Positions 1-8,967 are shown, counted from the stretch's first letter. The stretch is DNA of 63,528 bases from Leptolyngbyaceae cyanobacterium M33_DOE_097 (GCA_015296075.1 DVDV01000148.1:1-63528); one strand, 5' to 3'. Numbers and translations are program-made. Notes: generated by a model from the letters alone, not told the origin.

Positions 1-83
1 AAGCAGGCTATACACTAATCCTTGGGCGTGTTGAACAATGGTTTCCATAACCGTTCAGTTAAATTTTGATTACGCCCTTTCTT

Positions 84-560
84 TCAGATTTTTCCTTCTT
101 TGGCAACCCCTTGTTGAAACTGGTGCAAGATCTCAGTTGAGTAATTATCAACGCGAATAGCTGTCTGCTCTTGAGAAGCGGCATTCAAAATGAGACTAAA
201 ATCGCCAAGGGCACTATCATTTTTTTCAACCCGAATGACAACTGTTGCTTGCCCAGCCCAGGGGCACTGTACCCCAATCGGACAGCGCGAGTCATTGCTC
301 ACATTGAGAAACCGCACCTTCAGATGGTCTGGGGTTATCACAGCCGCTTGATCACCTTTTAGTTGAAAGGGTTGATTTAACTGTGCAGAAATCTGAACAA
401 GTTTTGAACGATCAGAGAATGAAATCAACTGAAGCGATAGTTGATGATTAGAAATATCATTCAGATGATAACCTATGACAGCAATTCCAAGACATAGAAT
501 GAGCATTATTGGAATAAAAAACGAATCAAATCGCGTCCTCTGCCTGTTTAAAAAATTCAT
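84..560 (-). CDS. Membrane-anchored conserved hypothetical protein
   Basis: A 158-residue protein with one N-terminal hydrophobic segment (about residues 14-31, preceded by Arg residues) that should anchor it in, or export it across, the plasma membrane. The rest is a soluble domain with the motif SRCPIGVQCPWAGQA around residues 92-105. This two-cysteine CPxGxxCxWAG signature is seen in small secreted or lipoprotein-like bacterial proteins of unknown function, and the two Cys could form a disulfide outside the cytoplasm (inference). It is followed by a beta-rich stretch. No neighbour gives it a pathway. Function is not known. Confidence 0.65.
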   Translation of the reverse strand: MNFLNRQRTRFDSFFIPIMLILCLGIAVIGYHLNDISNHQLSLQLISFSDRSKLVQISAQLNQPFQLKGDQAAVITPDHLKVRFLNVSNDSRCPIGVQCPWAGQATVVIRVEKNDSALGDFSLILNAASQEQTAIRVDNYSTEILHQFQQGVAKEGKI

Positions 561-715
561 AGCAATCGAGTCTCAGATCGATAGTTTTAAAACCACATTT
601 TTCCCATTGTATAACTTCCAGTTCTTACCCTTTAGACAGCCAACTTAGGCTCAACTCAGCTAATCTCTCAACTCATCAGCTGATGCTACTCCCATCGGTC
701 AGGAGCCTAATAAAA

Positions 716-1036
716 TTAGTCACTGTTAGATGACTGTTCTAGTGCAAGCTTTTGTAAGCGTGCCAATAAGGGACGCAATGCTGGTGGGGCAGTGACATCA
801 TTACAGGCGATCGCGCGACTTTTATTAGCATCTTGTATTGTCAGTTCATAGACAAAAACATCAGGCGGGCCACTGAACTTAGGAGCAGCTTGCTGGAGTT
901 GAAGTTCAAAAAAGTGAGAACGTTCTACTAAATCGATCAACTCCTGAGATAACGACTCTGACAATTCGCTGGTGTCTACCGAGAAGGCAATTTGCAAATT
1001 GGCAAATCCGCCCTGGCAGCTAAAGTTAATGATCAT
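716..1036 (-). CDS. Emfourin-like inhibitor of M4 (protealysin-type) metalloprotease
   Basis: A 106-residue acidic soluble protein without signal peptide. It begins with a beta strand (IINFSCQGGFANLQIAF), continues with a helix (LSQELIDLVERSHFF) and has the typical FSGPPDVFVYELTI segment. This matches the layout of emfourin, the small protein inhibitor of protealysin. The gene lies 121 nt downstream of, and in the same direction as, the M4 protease gene, which is the arrangement known for protealysin/emfourin pairs. A GGAG ribosome-binding site precedes the ATG. Likely role: keeping the cytoplasmic protease inactive until release. Family call is by memory of motif and context, so identity is probable rather than certain. 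Confidence 0.75.
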   Translation of the reverse strand: MIINFSCQGGFANLQIAFSVDTSELSESLSQELIDLVERSHFFELQLQQAAPKFSGPPDVFVYELTIQDANKSRAIACNDVTAPPALRPLLARLQKLALEQSSNSD

Positions 1037-1157
1037 TGAGATGTCACTCCGTATTGTGGCCCGTTCAGCTCAGGCGATCGAAAAGTTCAATTTCTCAACT
1101 ACAGCAAGCTATCTAATCTTGTTCATCTAAAGGTTGAGACGAACTGTTCAAACAACC

Positions 1158-2207
1158 TTAAACCGTTGGTAGCCCAACAGCCTTAAAAGCAGCTCGCACT
1201 ACTTGGGGCGAACCGCACGGCACCTGTCCCTCTCGCACAAGCAACCGTGCCGAATCTACTAAAGCAGCCACCGCTGTATTGAAGTCAGTTGTTGGTGTTA
1301 ACCGTTGCAGAGCGGTATACCAGATCAAAACGGCCTTATCAGTCCCAATGTCCATAGAGGTTAGATAAAACGCTTTGTTCGGTATTCCGCTATTAATGTG
1401 AACGCCGCCGTTATCTTTAGGGCCTGAGTAGTAATCTTTCATGTGAGATGGTTGTGAGTCTTTCCCCATCAACGAATTGCTATAGGCGGTTCCAGGTTCC
1501 TTCATTGAACGCAGGGCTTCTCCATACAAGCGAGGCCCCATAATCTCATCACCAATTAACCAATCGGCTGTATCAGCTGTTTCTTGATTCGCAAATTGGG
1601 TAATTGCAGTTCCAAAAACATCTGAGAAGCTTTCATTGAGCGCTCCAGACTGATCCTTATACTCTAGCCCAGCTGTGAACTGCGTCACGCCATGCGCCAG
1701 TTCATGGGCAACAACATCCAAGGAGTCTGCAAAACCAACGAAGATTTCACCATCACCATCACCAAAAGTCATTTCATCGCCATCCCAAAAGGCATTGAGA
1801 TATTTCTGACCAAAGTGAACATTGAGAACCAGATCCATCCCTGAATTGTCGATGGAATCTCGGTTCAAGACTTTTTTAAAGAAGTCACGAACAATGCCGA
1901 CATAATCGTACACTTTATTTACGACTAAATCTGAATTAACAGGATCTCCCTCCGATCGCACTAATTCAACCCGTTGTTCCCATTCATGCTGACTATCATA
2001 TATCTTACGCATAGCATGACCTACTTTCGCAGACGGGGTTAAGGTCGATAGATTTACTATTTTATTTTTTCGACGGTTACGTTGCTGGTTACTAGCACGG
2101 GCACTAATTTGGGCTGTTTCAACACCAGCTTTAGCTAAATTAGCAGTGACTTCTGGTGGAACAAACTGACACATACAGCGATTGCAAAAACAGCGATTAA
2201 AGGTCAT
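1158..2207 (-). CDS. M4-family (protealysin-like) zinc metalloprotease
   Basis: A 349-residue thermolysin-fold protease. Residues 168-172 are HELAH (zinc ligands and general base) and residues 190-195 LNESFS give the third zinc ligand (E192); a conserved HINSGI motif lies further on (GVHINSGIPNKAF). There is no signal peptide. Instead the first ~45 residues resemble the short propeptide of protealysin-type enzymes, including the FVPP motif at 15-18. Unusual is a CFCNRCMC cluster at residues 6-13. Length (about 340-350) fits protealysin-like enzymes and is much shorter than secreted thermolysins. A strong GAGGAGA site sits 5 nt before the ATG. It probably forms an operon with the emfourin-like gene downstream. 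Confidence 0.9.
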   Translation of the reverse strand: MTFNRCFCNRCMCQFVPPEVTANLAKAGVETAQISARASNQQRNRRKNKIVNLSTLTPSAKVGHAMRKIYDSQHEWEQRVELVRSEGDPVNSDLVVNKVYDYVGIVRDFFKKVLNRDSIDNSGMDLVLNVHFGQKYLNAFWDGDEMTFGDGDGEIFVGFADSLDVVAHELAHGVTQFTAGLEYKDQSGALNESFSDVFGTAITQFANQETADTADWLIGDEIMGPRLYGEALRSMKEPGTAYSNSLMGKDSQPSHMKDYYSGPKDNGGVHINSGIPNKAFYLTSMDIGTDKAVLIWYTALQRLTPTTDFNTAVAALVDSARLLVREGQVPCGSPQVVRAAFKAVGLPTV

Positions 2208-2754
2208 TATTTTCTCCTCGATTTATGTGAGAAGTTAACTAAAGATTCGATTTATTCTCTGAAATAGAGCAGTTAGCCACACAAAGGCTAGTGAGGCGAA
2301 GAAAGTTTGCTCTAGAGGTGAAGAAAGGTTAATTGAAAAGATTTTCCATACCTAAAACGAAAATAGCAAAATATACTCTAGAAGAAGAACTTTTTAATCA
2401 GACGCAACAAAAAATTTTGCTGATAATGAAGAGTTTTTACTATTGAAGGCTTGGTAGCCTACCCTCACAAGTTCCTTATATTTTTCATCTAATAATTTTC
2501 AAATGCTCCCAAATTTTGCCAATGCAGCAAGCGTCAAAACTTTCAAGACGTTTGTGTTCTCAAAGGCTTCACAATAAATGCTACAGAGGGTTTCATGCTC
2601 ACCCTCTGTACTTTTCTCTAATTTCCCTGAATGAAGCCCTTTCTGCCCCTAACCTAAACTTTCGCACCTTCAATTCCCAATCAACATTCCCACCGATGTC
2701 ATCTGCCGGACACGCTGCTTTGCCCCCCTTCACGATTTAAGAGGTCAAGCGAAA
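2208..2754. other. Intergenic region between divergent protease and SGNH genes
   Basis: An AT-rich spacer of 547 nt that must hold the promoters of the M4 protease (leftward) and the SGNH hydrolase (rightward). Its only strong structure is a 9-bp inverted repeat at 2583-2609. A 74-codon ORF at 2516-2740 has low-complexity, Ser/Pro/His-rich composition and no good ribosome-binding site, so I do not call it a gene. Confidence 0.6.
2583..2617 (+). terminator. Hairpin with short T-rich tail (terminator or attenuator-like)
   Basis: ACAGAGGGT (2583-2591) pairs perfectly with ACCCTCTGT (2601-2609) around a 9-nt loop, followed by ACTTTTCT. The geometry is that of an intrinsic terminator reading rightwards, but no gene ends here. 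It lies about 140 nt upstream of the SGNH hydrolase start, so it may end a small RNA or act as a leader attenuator (inference). Confidence 0.4.
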
Positions 2755-3675
2755 ATGGCTAAAAGACTTACCTTCAATGAGTTCAGAACTGCAATTGAAC
2801 AGCGGACAATGCCGTTGGAAAAGTTATCAGACTATGTTGATTTTGATCCGCTCTCACCAATTCCCAAGCTTGTTTTTCAGGCTGATGCGTTAATTGATCA
2901 ACCTCCGCCTGATTACGATGTCGATACTGAAATTTATCGAATGCTTCAAGTCGAAGATGAAGAGCGAGATGCACGCCTTGAAGCATTTTCATTTATCGGG
3001 CAGAAGCGAGTTGTCGCAGAAGGAGATTCGTGGTTTAACCTTCCTGCCTTTATTCGTCCCCCCGCGATCGCTAACTGGATTGAGCGGAATGGCCGCTTTA
3101 GAATGAGAAACGTTGCTTATTGGGGCCATACCCTCGAAAAGATTCTGCACGATCAGGAATACATCAGCGTGATCGCCAAAGTCAAACCAGAATTCTTTAT
3201 CTTTAGTGCAGGCGGCAACGATCTCCAACTCGGGTTGGCGGCCGGAACTTATATTTATGAGTACGATCCAAAGCGAGCATTAAACGACTACTTAACCGAT
3301 GCAGGTCTGTTAGCGCTAAAACAAATTGAGCAAGGCTACAAAACATTATTGTCAGACATATTACAACGATTTAACTCGTTAAAAGTCATCTGCTATGGTT
3401 ACGACTACCCACGCCCCCTGGTGAAGAGCGGCACCTACATTGGCCATTATTTACGGGAAAAAGGGATCCCAGAAGAATTCATGCAGCCAATTATGATTTC
3501 TGTCATCGATCAGTTCAATGCCGTGATCAAGCAGGTTAGTCTGGCTCAAAAAGTCACCTATCTTGACTGCCGCCATGTTACAGATGCATACACCTGGTAT
3601 GACGATATGCATCCGGGGCGCGATGGCTTCCTGGCGCTGGCAGTTAAGTTTGAAGAAACAATGAATCGGCTATAA
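2755..3675 (+). CDS. SGNH/GDSL-type hydrolase
   Basis: A 306-residue protein whose central and C-terminal parts carry the SGNH blocks: VVAEGDSWFNLP (block I, Ser92), an asparagine-type block in AYWGHT, FSAGGNDLQ at 151-158 (block III, Asn155), and YDDMHPGRDG near residue 287 (block V Asp-x-x-His). These make it an esterase/lipase-type serine hydrolase; the substrate is unknown. The first ~80 residues are a charged, helical extension without signal peptide, so it is probably cytoplasmic. An AGAGGT site precedes the ATG. It stands alone: neighbours are divergent (protease) or more than 280 nt away. Confidence 0.85.
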   Translation: MAKRLTFNEFRTAIEQRTMPLEKLSDYVDFDPLSPIPKLVFQADALIDQPPPDYDVDTEIYRMLQVEDEERDARLEAFSFIGQKRVVAEGDSWFNLPAFIRPPAIANWIERNGRFRMRNVAYWGHTLEKILHDQEYISVIAKVKPEFFIFSAGGNDLQLGLAAGTYIYEYDPKRALNDYLTDAGLLALKQIEQGYKTLLSDILQRFNSLKVICYGYDYPRPLVKSGTYIGHYLREKGIPEEFMQPIMISVIDQFNAVIKQVSLAQKVTYLDCRHVTDAYTWYDDMHPGRDGFLALAVKFEETMNRL

Positions 3676-3811
3676 CAGTTCACTCTTAGCCGTCTTTACA
3701 ATTTGCTTGCCCTTATTGGTTGCGCTTTGCCTGTGAGCGGCGATCGCAAGGAATTGAGAAGAACCATGTCGCGATCGCCAACACCGAAATCACACTGGGA
3801 CAAGCCATAAA

Positions 3812-3838
3812 AACCTTTCACAGCAAAGGTTCGCTTTT
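3812..3838 (+). terminator. Possible terminator downstream of SGNH hydrolase
   Basis: AACCTTT (3812-3818) and AAAGGTT (3825-3831) form a 7-bp stem with a 6-nt loop, followed by CGCTTTT. The stem is AU-rich and it lies about 140 nt after the SGNH stop codon, so support is modest. Confidence 0.3.
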
Positions 3839-3918
3839 ACTATTCAGGATGATTTATAGCGGTCATAACGATTTTCTCTAGCACAAATTTCTCTTGATCT
3901 GGCATTTTGTTACAAAAG

Positions 3919-3947
3919 TTGTTATAGTTGTTTACATAAGTTAAAGA
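3919..3947 (+). promoter_or_regulatory. Candidate sigma-70-type promoter of psb34
   Basis: TTGTTA (3919-3924) and TAAAGA (3942-3947) are separated by 17 nt and lie just upstream of the psb34 start. Spacing is ideal; the -10 match is imperfect. Confidence 0.3.
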
Positions 3948-3963
3948 TTATGGGAGTTTCGAG

Positions 3964-4131
3964 ATGTACACCACTAACAATGAAGGTTTACTCAACAACT
4001 ACGCTGTTGAACCTCCGGTCTACTATGCAGAATTTCCTTCTCAGTGGCAGCAGCAGCAATATGCGCTCCGAGGTGCATTTGCCTTCCTGTTTACAGTTTT
4101 GACTATTTTTATGGCTGTTTCAGTCAGCTAA
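3964..4131 (+). CDS. psb34: Psb34 (ssl1498-family) photosystem II assembly small protein
   Basis: A 55-residue ORF with the family layout: MYTTNNEG start, LLNNYA and PPVYYAEFPS motifs, a Gln-rich turn (QWQQQQYA), then a single C-terminal transmembrane helix (about residues 36-54) ending SVS. This is the pattern of the cyanobacterial ssl1498-family light-harvesting-like proteins, now called Psb34, which bind photosystem II assembly intermediates near CP47 and are related to the high-light-inducible (HLIP) proteins. The GGGAG site 7 nt before the ATG and a hairpin 70 nt downstream support a single-gene transcript in the thylakoid biogenesis regulon. It is easily missed because it is short. Confidence 0.9.
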   Translation: MYTTNNEGLLNNYAVEPPVYYAEFPSQWQQQQYALRGAFAFLFTVLTIFMAVSVS

Positions 4132-4203
4132 CCACTTAAGAATCATCTTTCATGATTCTTGAAAACTGAAAGCACAGCTTCTTGAGCGGTTTATCTTACA
4201 ATT

Positions 4204-4233
4204 GCCCAGTCTGGAAAAGGCTGGGCCTTATTT
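4204..4233 (+). terminator. Intrinsic terminator of psb34
   Basis: GCCCAG (4204-4209) pairs with CTGGGC (4221-4226); the sequence CTTATTTGT follows. It is the first strong hairpin after psb34. Confidence 0.55.
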
Positions 4234-4342
4234 GTATCTAAACTGACATCAGAACCAGAAAGCAAGAACCATTCGTTTACTTCAAACTGCCCCAATGGCT
4301 CGCTTTGTCAGTCTTTTACTAGAGCGTGTTTTAAGAGTCCGG

Positions 4343-4680
4343 GAAAAGTATTTTTGTTTTGGAGGATCCCCCTAAATCCCCGCGCTTAAGCGCCGCTTCG
4401 CCAGGAAAAAAGGGGACTTTGAACGGTATGTGCTACGCACACGCTACGCGAACGGTTCCCTCCGTTTTCTACGCCTTAGCACAGCCCCGCAAGAGTTTAG
4501 GAGGGTTGGGGAGGATCAAACGGCTTTAAAGCAGTTCCAAGCTCTCTTTGGTGCCAGCTTGGATTTGTTTGCTAAGGATCATGGATTAAATAAGATCGGA
4601 TATTTTTTCGTCCGAGGGGCGAACGGCCGTATAGCCTTCGGCATGGCTCCGCTAGCACCCGTTCAAGAAAGTATGGAAGT
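4343..4680. repeat. Dispersed cyanobacterial palindromic repeat debris
   Basis: Starts with a CCCCCTAAATCCCC ... AAAAAAGGGGACTTT palindrome that frames the insert CGCGCTTAAGCGCCGCTTCGCC, then GCTACGCACACGCTACGCG and a second GC-rich patch near 4613-4665 (GGGGCGAACGGCCGTATAGC, GCCTTCGGCATGGCTCCGC). Such GCTACGCG/GGGGGA palindromes recur between genes in many cyanobacterial genomes. The 85-codon ORF at 4430-4687 runs through them and is treated as spurious. The 4132-4852 gap holds nothing else I can name besides the psb34 terminator. Confidence 0.5.
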
Positions 4681-4852
4681 TATTTAATTCCCGTTCCTAA
4701 GCGATAACCCCCGATCGCCGCATACCTAACTAGCACTAAAGCAGCTTTACATCAGCAGTCGTTCTGGTTGTGTTGCGACCCAGTAGAAAAGCGCGCGTGC
4801 CTTTTCAAACTGCACTTTACATTCCTCAACGAAAGAGTTGTGGAGTTTCAAC

Positions 4853-5119
4853 TCATTTTTCAACAACACCGTTGCCGCGTTGGTATCCAGCCTGATCGAC
4901 ATGAGCAGGCAAAAGTTCTGCCCCAATCACACCTTCCGGTTCAATTTCAAGTAACTCAGGCGCAGCACCAATCACCGGATGATGCTCACTCAGCATTCGG
5001 TCAAGTTCAATTGGTGACGGAAAATGCGGTTCTGACTCTGTTGCTTCCCACGGATCAGGGATAACAGATTGAGCTTCAGAAGTTGTTTTTTCTTTACCTT
5101 TTTTAGAATCCCTAAACAT
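4853..5119 (-). CDS. Small acidic hypothetical protein
   Basis: An 88-residue ORF, strongly acidic in the middle (DPWEATESEPHFPSPIELDR), without hydrophobic segments. The ATG at 5119 is preceded by GGAGGT at 10 nt; a longer GTG start 12 nt upstream overlaps that site and is less likely. A 98-codon ORF on the other strand covers the same DNA but is Gln/His-rich and has no comparable ribosome-binding site. I recognise no family. It could be a genuine small cytoplasmic protein. Confidence 0.45.
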   Translation of the reverse strand: MFRDSKKGKEKTTSEAQSVIPDPWEATESEPHFPSPIELDRMLSEHHPVIGAAPELLEIEPEGVIGAELLPAHVDQAGYQRGNGVVEK

Positions 5120-5365
5120 AACAGAACTCACCTCCAGCCCATCTATATTTAATTTTGGTGAAGCGATTGTTTATAGTCTATTTGACTTCTCATTTTATAG
5201 AAGAATTTATTTTCTCACCTCTATTTTATCGGTAAAATAACTGAACCACCACTTGCAAAGGTCATTACTTCAAAAATCTATAGTTTAGCGATCGCTGCAT
5301 CTATACTCGTTAAACTTTTCGGTATCATACGTCCTGTTCTTTTTCATGTGGCGCGACAAGTATCA

Positions 5366-5387
5366 GCACCTTTGGTGCGCTTTTTCT
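5366..5387 (+). terminator. Short terminator-like hairpin before TudS-like gene
   Basis: GCACC TTT GGTGC followed by GCTTTTTCT. The stem is only 5 bp but GC-rich with a T run. It sits 48 nt upstream of the next start codon, where it could act in a leader or end an upstream small transcript. The rest of the 5120-5434 gap is AT-rich and otherwise featureless. Confidence 0.35.
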
Positions 5388-5434
5388 AACAATCAATTCA
5401 CATCAGTGTTTCACGAAATCAAGAGGTCAGAACC

Positions 5435-6076
5435 ATGACCACAAAAATCGGCAAAATTAAAGACTCCATTCAAGACGCGCGTTCTGGACGGTTGATGTTT
5501 CTATCCCATTGCATCTTGAATCAAAATGCTTGTGTGCGTGGTTTAGCAAGCCAACCAGCTGTCATTCGAGAATTAGTCGATCTATTACTCAAATATGATG
5601 TCGCCTTCTACCAAATGCCTTGTCCAGAAGTGACTTACCTTGGGTCAATGCGATGGGGGCAGGTTAAAAAAATGTATAGCAATCCGATGTTTCGTCGCCA
5701 TTGTCGAGGCATCGCCAGCCAGATTTGCGATCAAATTCAAACCTATCGCGATAATAACCACACTGTAATTGGCTGCATTTTTCGAGACGGTAGCCCCACC
5801 TGTGGCTTAAATTGTGCGGCTGTAGAGGCCGACGAACACCAGGTTTGGGGAGGTATGGTTTGGCATGCCAACCCGCTTCAGTGTTTTAAGGAAACTGAAG
5901 GAGTCTTTACAGAAGAATTGAAAGGAGAAATTAAGCAACGAGGGCTAGAAGATTTTCAACTACTGAGCTTACCTGAAGTAGAAGAAGCTGGTTCCTTACA
6001 AGATGCTTTAACTAAAATTGAGCAAGCCATTAAACAAGCAGAAAGACTAAAAATACAAAAGCATGAATCTAATTAG
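5435..6076 (+). CDS. DUF523 / thiouracil desulfurase (TudS)-like protein
   Basis: A 213-residue protein with the cysteine landmarks of the DUF523/TudS fold: SHCILNQNAC (C26), MPCPEVTYLG (C63) and DGSPTCGL (C123). In TudS enzymes three such cysteines hold a [4Fe-4S] cluster that removes sulfur from 2-thiouracil. Here the same positions are kept with extra Cys at 33, 90 and 127, which suggests an Fe-S protein, though the substrate may differ. The C-terminal ~40 residues form a charged helix (ALTKIEQAIKQAERLKI). No signal peptide. It is a single gene with gaps of 315 and 447 nt on either side. Confidence 0.7.
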   Translation: MTTKIGKIKDSIQDARSGRLMFLSHCILNQNACVRGLASQPAVIRELVDLLLKYDVAFYQMPCPEVTYLGSMRWGQVKKMYSNPMFRRHCRGIASQICDQIQTYRDNNHTVIGCIFRDGSPTCGLNCAAVEADEHQVWGGMVWHANPLQCFKETEGVFTEELKGEIKQRGLEDFQLLSLPEVEEAGSLQDALTKIEQAIKQAERLKIQKHESN

Positions 6077-6523
6077 AAATTTACTCAAAGTTCAATTTAA
6101 AGATCAAACGGCATCAATTCAGAAGTCAATCAACTGAAGATATTTATGACTTGCAGGTAAGCCAAACAATTGCAAAAACAACTTTTGTGGCAGAGTACGC
6201 CATGCGGCAAAGCAGAATGAAGCGGTATTGCTATCATAGATGAAATCCCATAAGCGTGTCGAGGACAAACTGCGATCGCGACGCTTCATTCATTCACCAC
6301 AGGTTGTTAAACCATTTGATTGGCTATTTTCGGCCTTACGTAACAAATGCTAAAGCACTCCTATCTAGGTTATTGAGAGGTTTGCTTTAGAAGCCTGTTG
6401 CTCACGCCTGGGCATTTCATAGAACATCTAGAACTGCTATGAAAGTGAGGAGTAATCCTAAGTCACTCAAGCAAGCTAAACAATGCCCACACGAAGGAGC
6501 GACTTTTACCAAATCACGAACTT
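6077..6523. other. 447-nt intergenic region before pdxH
   Basis: AT-rich DNA with one HIP1-like GATCGCGA patch. I see no ORF with a credible start, no RNA gene and no strong hairpin. It presumably carries the pdxH promoter. Confidence 0.5.
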
Positions 6524-7162
6524 ATGGATCTTGGAGCTTTACGTCAAGAGTATACTCAGTCTGGGTTGCAACATTCAGACCTGAAACCCAATCCATTTGA
6601 ACAATTTGAGTTGTGGTTTCAACAAGCCTGTAACGCCGATTTGCTAGAACCCAATGCTATGATCCTGGCAACCGCTTCAGCGAGTGGGGCACCTGCAGTC
6701 CGTACCGTATTGCTCAAATACTTTGACCACAATGGTTTCGTCTTCTTTACCAGTTACGAAAGCAAAAAGGCTAAACAGATTGAAGAAAACGCTCAGGTAG
6801 CACTACTCTTTCTTTGGTTAGAGCTAGAACGTCAAGTTCAAATTACTGGAAAGGCCAGTAAAGTCTCAACCGCAGAGTCTTTAAAGTATTTTGTTACTCG
6901 CCCTCGTGGCAACCAGATCGGTGCCTGGTGTGCGCATCAGAGTAGTGTGATTTCATCCCGTCAGTTATTGGAGATGAAGTTTGACGAAGTCCAACGTAAA
7001 TTTATGAATTCTGAAATACCACTTCCCTCCTTTTGGGGAGGTTATCGCATTGTTCCCGATAGCTTTGAGTTTTGGCAAGGCCGCGTCAATCGCTTACACG
7101 ATCGCTTTTTGTATTCACTGCAAGAAGATGCCACTTGGGCAATTCACCGGCTTGCCCCTTAA
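6524..7162 (+). CDS. pdxH: Pyridoxamine 5'-phosphate oxidase
   Basis: A 212-residue FMN-dependent oxidase that converts pyridoxamine/pyridoxine 5'-phosphate to pyridoxal 5'-phosphate in the cytoplasm. Family landmarks: the N-terminal [10 protein letters not shown] helix, P-x-x-F-E-Q-F/[38 protein letters not shown] (FMN phosphate binding), [10 protein letters not shown] with QSS (FMN/PLP contacts), and the C-terminal [18 protein letters not shown] motif that binds PLP. Length and ends match the family (about 210-220). The usual ERL near the C-terminus is replaced by a divergent tail (TWAIHRLAP), with the RLAP ending kept. Single gene. Confidence 0.97.
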   Translation: MDLGALRQEYTQSGLQHSDLKPNPFEQFELWFQQACNADLLEPNAMILATASASGAPAVRTVLLKYFDHNGFVFFTSYESKKAKQIEENAQVALLFLWLELERQVQITGKASKVSTAESLKYFVTRPRGNQIGAWCAHQSSVISSRQLLEMKFDEVQRKFMNSEIPLPSFWGGYRIVPDSFEFWQGRVNRLHDRFLYSLQEDATWAIHRLAP

Positions 7163-7312
7163 ATACCAGGGCTACGTCAGCGGGTATAGCTTCAGATAGT
7201 TTCAAGCGTTGCCGCCCAAAAATCGATTCTGAGTTGAATGCTCACCCGGTTTGCAAATTCACAAGGTGGTTACTGACAGTAAGCCATGCCCCACCTTGGC
7301 TCACTAATTTTA

Positions 7313-7519
7313 TTACGAAGCTGATTCTTCACTCGGAGCGGGTTTCAACCAATCAGAGGTCTTTAAGGACAGGGTAATTTGAGCTTCCCCCAGTTCTAAA
7401 TACTCAACATCCTTGATATTGCAAGAATATTCCCAGCCGGTTGCGTCACTCACAATTTTCTCGATCGCCACTTCCAGGGAGCGCGTATCGACTGCCTTTA
7501 ACCGAACATTTGGATCCAT
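7313..7519 (-). CDS. Small conserved hypothetical protein
   Basis: A 68-residue soluble protein with an alpha-beta pattern (EVAIEKIVSDATGWEYSCNI, then VEYLELGEAQITLSLK) and an acidic tail. No known domain recognised. Codon use is similar to neighbours. It lies between the ends of pdxH and hemH and is transcribed like hemH, about 110 nt beyond the hemH stop, so it could be read from the same transcript. Confidence 0.5.
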   Translation of the reverse strand: MDPNVRLKAVDTRSLEVAIEKIVSDATGWEYSCNIKDVEYLELGEAQITLSLKTSDWLKPAPSEESAS

Positions 7520-7627
7520 TCAACCCATCTCCAAATTCATCTGCCAGAGGGGCATTCTAACCTAAAGTGAGAAGGTTGGCACAATCACGCGATCGCGCCT
7601 GCCGTTCAAAATCTTTTTTGGGAGTGA

Positions 7628-8791
7628 TTACATCAAGCCGATCGCATGCAAGGGGCCACGACCGACCAAAATTTCGACCAGCACCGCTAAAAGTCCTAGC
7701 ATGGCGAGGCGACCGTTCCATACCTCGGCGGAGGTTGTGAGACCCCATTCCCACCGTTCTTGGGGATAGAGCTTTGTCTTCGCAGGCATCTGCGCCGTGT
7801 CAGCAAACGTCACCGCAGGTTTTTGCGCTGCCTCCAACACCATATTTGCCAGATCTTCAATAAAAATTGGGTGCGTGTTCAGAGCAGGGACTCGCTGGAA
7901 ATTTTCAATTCCGGCTTCCTCAGCTAGCTCGCGGTACTCAATGTCAATTTCTTGCAACGTCTCGATATGCTCAGAAACAAAGCTGATCGGCACCACAACC
8001 AGATTTTTAACATCCTGGCTGGCTAACTCTTGCAATGCGTCTTCTGTGTAAGGTTGAAGCCACTCCACCGGGCCAACCCGACTTTGATAGGCGAGGGTAT
8101 AGTTATTGGGGCGATTGAGCGATCGCATAATCAGGCGAGTACATTCTTCAATCTCTCGCTGATAGGGATCACCCGCCTCTTCGACATAGCTGACAGGCAC
8201 ACCGTGGGCGCTGAAGAACACATGCACGTGGTCAGGATTTGGGAATCGATCTAATTCATTCGCAATCAGATCAGCCATTGCTTGCAAGTAACCAGGCCGA
8301 TCAAACCAGGAAGGAATAACAGTATAGTCAATCGTGTGGAGGCTGGGGTCTTCTTTCCACAACCGCTCTAGCAACCGAAAACTAGACCCACTGGTACTGA
8401 TTGAAAACTGGGGATAGAGCGGCAGAATCACCAATTTTGAAACGTTGTCACGCTTAATCCGAGCGATCGCCTCTTCAGTAAAGGGATGCCAGTAGCGCAT
8501 ACCAACATAAATAGAAACGTCTTCACCCTTTTCTTTGAGTTTGACTCGCAGGGCTTGGGCTTGCTCCTCAGTGATGCGACGCAAAGGAGAACCGCCACCA
8601 ATCTGCCGATAATTCTCTTGTGATTTCTTTGAGCGCAGGCTAGAAATCATCCAGGCGAGAGGACGTTGCAGCCAAGGGAATGGCAACCGAATAATTTCGG
8701 GGTCAGAGAATAGGTTAAACAAGAACGGACGCACATCTTCTGGTTGCTCTGGTCCGCCCAGGTTTAGTAATAAAACCCCAAATTTGCCCAT
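7628..8791 (-). CDS. hemH: Ferrochelatase with C-terminal CAB-like helix
   Basis: A 387-residue enzyme that inserts Fe2+ into protoporphyrin IX, the last step of haem synthesis. It starts with [11 protein letters not shown], contains the catalytic-histidine block [35 protein letters not shown] and the [14 protein letters not shown] motif. After about residue 325 a linker leads to a chlorophyll-binding-type helix ([20 protein letters not shown]), characteristic of the cyanobacterial/plastid type II ferrochelatase; this tail ties the enzyme to the thylakoid and to chlorophyll status. The start is the ATG at 8791. Confidence 0.97.
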   Translation of the reverse strand: MGKFGVLLLNLGGPEQPEDVRPFLFNLFSDPEIIRLPFPWLQRPLAWMISSLRSKKSQENYRQIGGGSPLRRITEEQAQALRVKLKEKGEDVSIYVGMRYWHPFTEEAIARIKRDNVSKLVILPLYPQFSISTSGSSFRLLERLWKEDPSLHTIDYTVIPSWFDRPGYLQAMADLIANELDRFPNPDHVHVFFSAHGVPVSYVEEAGDPYQREIEECTRLIMRSLNRPNNYTLAYQSRVGPVEWLQPYTEDALQELASQDVKNLVVVPISFVSEHIETLQEIDIEYRELAEEAGIENFQRVPALNTHPIFIEDLANMVLEAAQKPAVTFADTAQMPAKTKLYPQERWEWGLTTSAEVWNGRLAMLGLLAVLVEILVGRGPLHAIGLM

Positions 8792-8967
8792 GGTGACTAC
8801 AGTTTCTCTACTTGCTAAGGTTTGTAACTGTTTTTAATTTAACAATCTTTTCCTTTCTAATCCTATGTCTGGCTTGTCATAGGCGCAATGGTTTTGAAGA
8901 AGATTCGCAAAAACACTAGGACACGTGTATTTTATTGAGAGAGACCAATTGCACTCTAACCCTTACT

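Noticed and set aside
2516-2740. 74-codon ORF upstream of the SGNH gene
   Set aside because: It crosses the hairpin at 2583-2609, is Ser/His/Pro-rich and lacks a good start signal.
4430-4687. 85-codon ORF
   Set aside because: It runs through GCTACGCG-type repeats and its residue composition reflects them; no ribosome-binding site or domain.
4768-5064. 98-codon plus-strand ORF
   Set aside because: Overlaps a better-supported minus-strand ORF with a GGAGGT site; Gln/His-rich like antisense frames.
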